Assembly: GCA_003501665.1 (NCBI GenBank)
Contig: DNOQ01000055.1
Coordinates: 9,645 to 15,482 of the forward strand
Source of the DNA: Bacteroidales bacterium
GTDB taxonomy: Bacteria > Bacteroidota > Bacteroidia > Bacteroidales > VadinHA17
Direction: 5' to 3'
DNA: 5,838 bases
Part shown: positions 5,801 to 5,838 of the stretch, one piece after another
Numbering within the stretch: the first letter of the stretch is position 1
Layout of the letters: the number at the start of each line of letters is the position of its first letter
Position numbers and translations under genes: made by a program
Notes under the pieces: model-generated
Database searches by the model: none
Told to the model about the DNA's origin: nothing
The model's input: only the letters and a program-made list of their open reading frames with translations

Positions 5801-5838
5801 AGAGGAGGGAGAGGGGACGAAGGGACGAAGAGACGAAG
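5801..5838 (+). repeat. Purine-rich tract and octanucleotide tandem repeat at the window edge
   Basis: Directly after the PL11 stop the sequence is almost all purine (AGAGGAGGGAGAGG). It then becomes tandem octamers: GGGACGAA at 5814-5821, GGGACGAA at 5822-5829 and GAGACGAA at 5830-5837, with the next unit starting at 5838. The window cuts the array, so copy number is unknown. The word GGGACGAAG also occurs at 32-40 in the repeat at the left edge. Confidence 0.75.

Noticed and set aside
1..5838. A complete polysaccharide utilisation locus or a new defence or mobile system
   Set aside because: No SusC/SusD pair, regulator, transposase, integrase, toxin or nuclease is visible. Three exported enzymes plus repeats do not support a stronger claim.

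Overview
The window is most likely chromosomal DNA from a member of the Bacteroidota, plausibly an environmental Bacteroidales or Marinilabiliales relative. The evidence is indirect. All three genes encode exported proteins of families that are typical of that phylum. None has a Shine-Dalgarno sequence ahead of its start, and the leaders are very A+T-rich. The one plausible promoter resembles the Bacteroidota -33/-7 type. No marker gene is present to fix the taxonomy.

Layout, left to right. (1) Positions 1-53 hold a fragment of what looks like a dispersed repeat, just past the stop of the first gene. (2) Positions 54-2234 (minus) encode a secreted GH92 family alpha-mannosidase. (3) Positions 2235-2528 are a 294-bp gap. 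It holds two copies of an 8-bp word, a 9-bp hairpin and a striking heptanucleotide array: 20 unbroken CTCTGNG units, then four degenerate ones, ending exactly at the next stop codon. (4) Positions 2529-3980 (minus) encode a lipoprotein with a transglutaminase-like cysteine-protease-fold domain and an intact Cys-His-Asp triad. (5) Positions 3981-4096 are an A+T-rich divergent promoter region. (6) Positions 4097-5800 (plus) encode a secreted PL11-type rhamnogalacturonan lyase, somewhat divergent and short. (7) Positions 5801-5838 are a purine-rich stretch that becomes an octanucleotide tandem repeat cut by the window edge.

The setting looks like glycan catabolism: one enzyme for alpha-mannosides, one for the rhamnogalacturonan-I backbone, and a cell-surface or periplasmic lipoprotein of unknown role. 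No SusC/SusD pair, sensor or regulator is visible, so calling this a polysaccharide utilisation locus would be inference. The lipoprotein and GH92 genes could be co-transcribed leftward, but the 294-bp gap with its repeat array makes that uncertain. The lyase is transcribed away from them.

I did not find a convincing new biological system. The most unusual signal is the heptamer array, where only one position of the seven varies. Next is the fact that each of the three genes has simple or dispersed repeat sequence directly beyond its stop codon.
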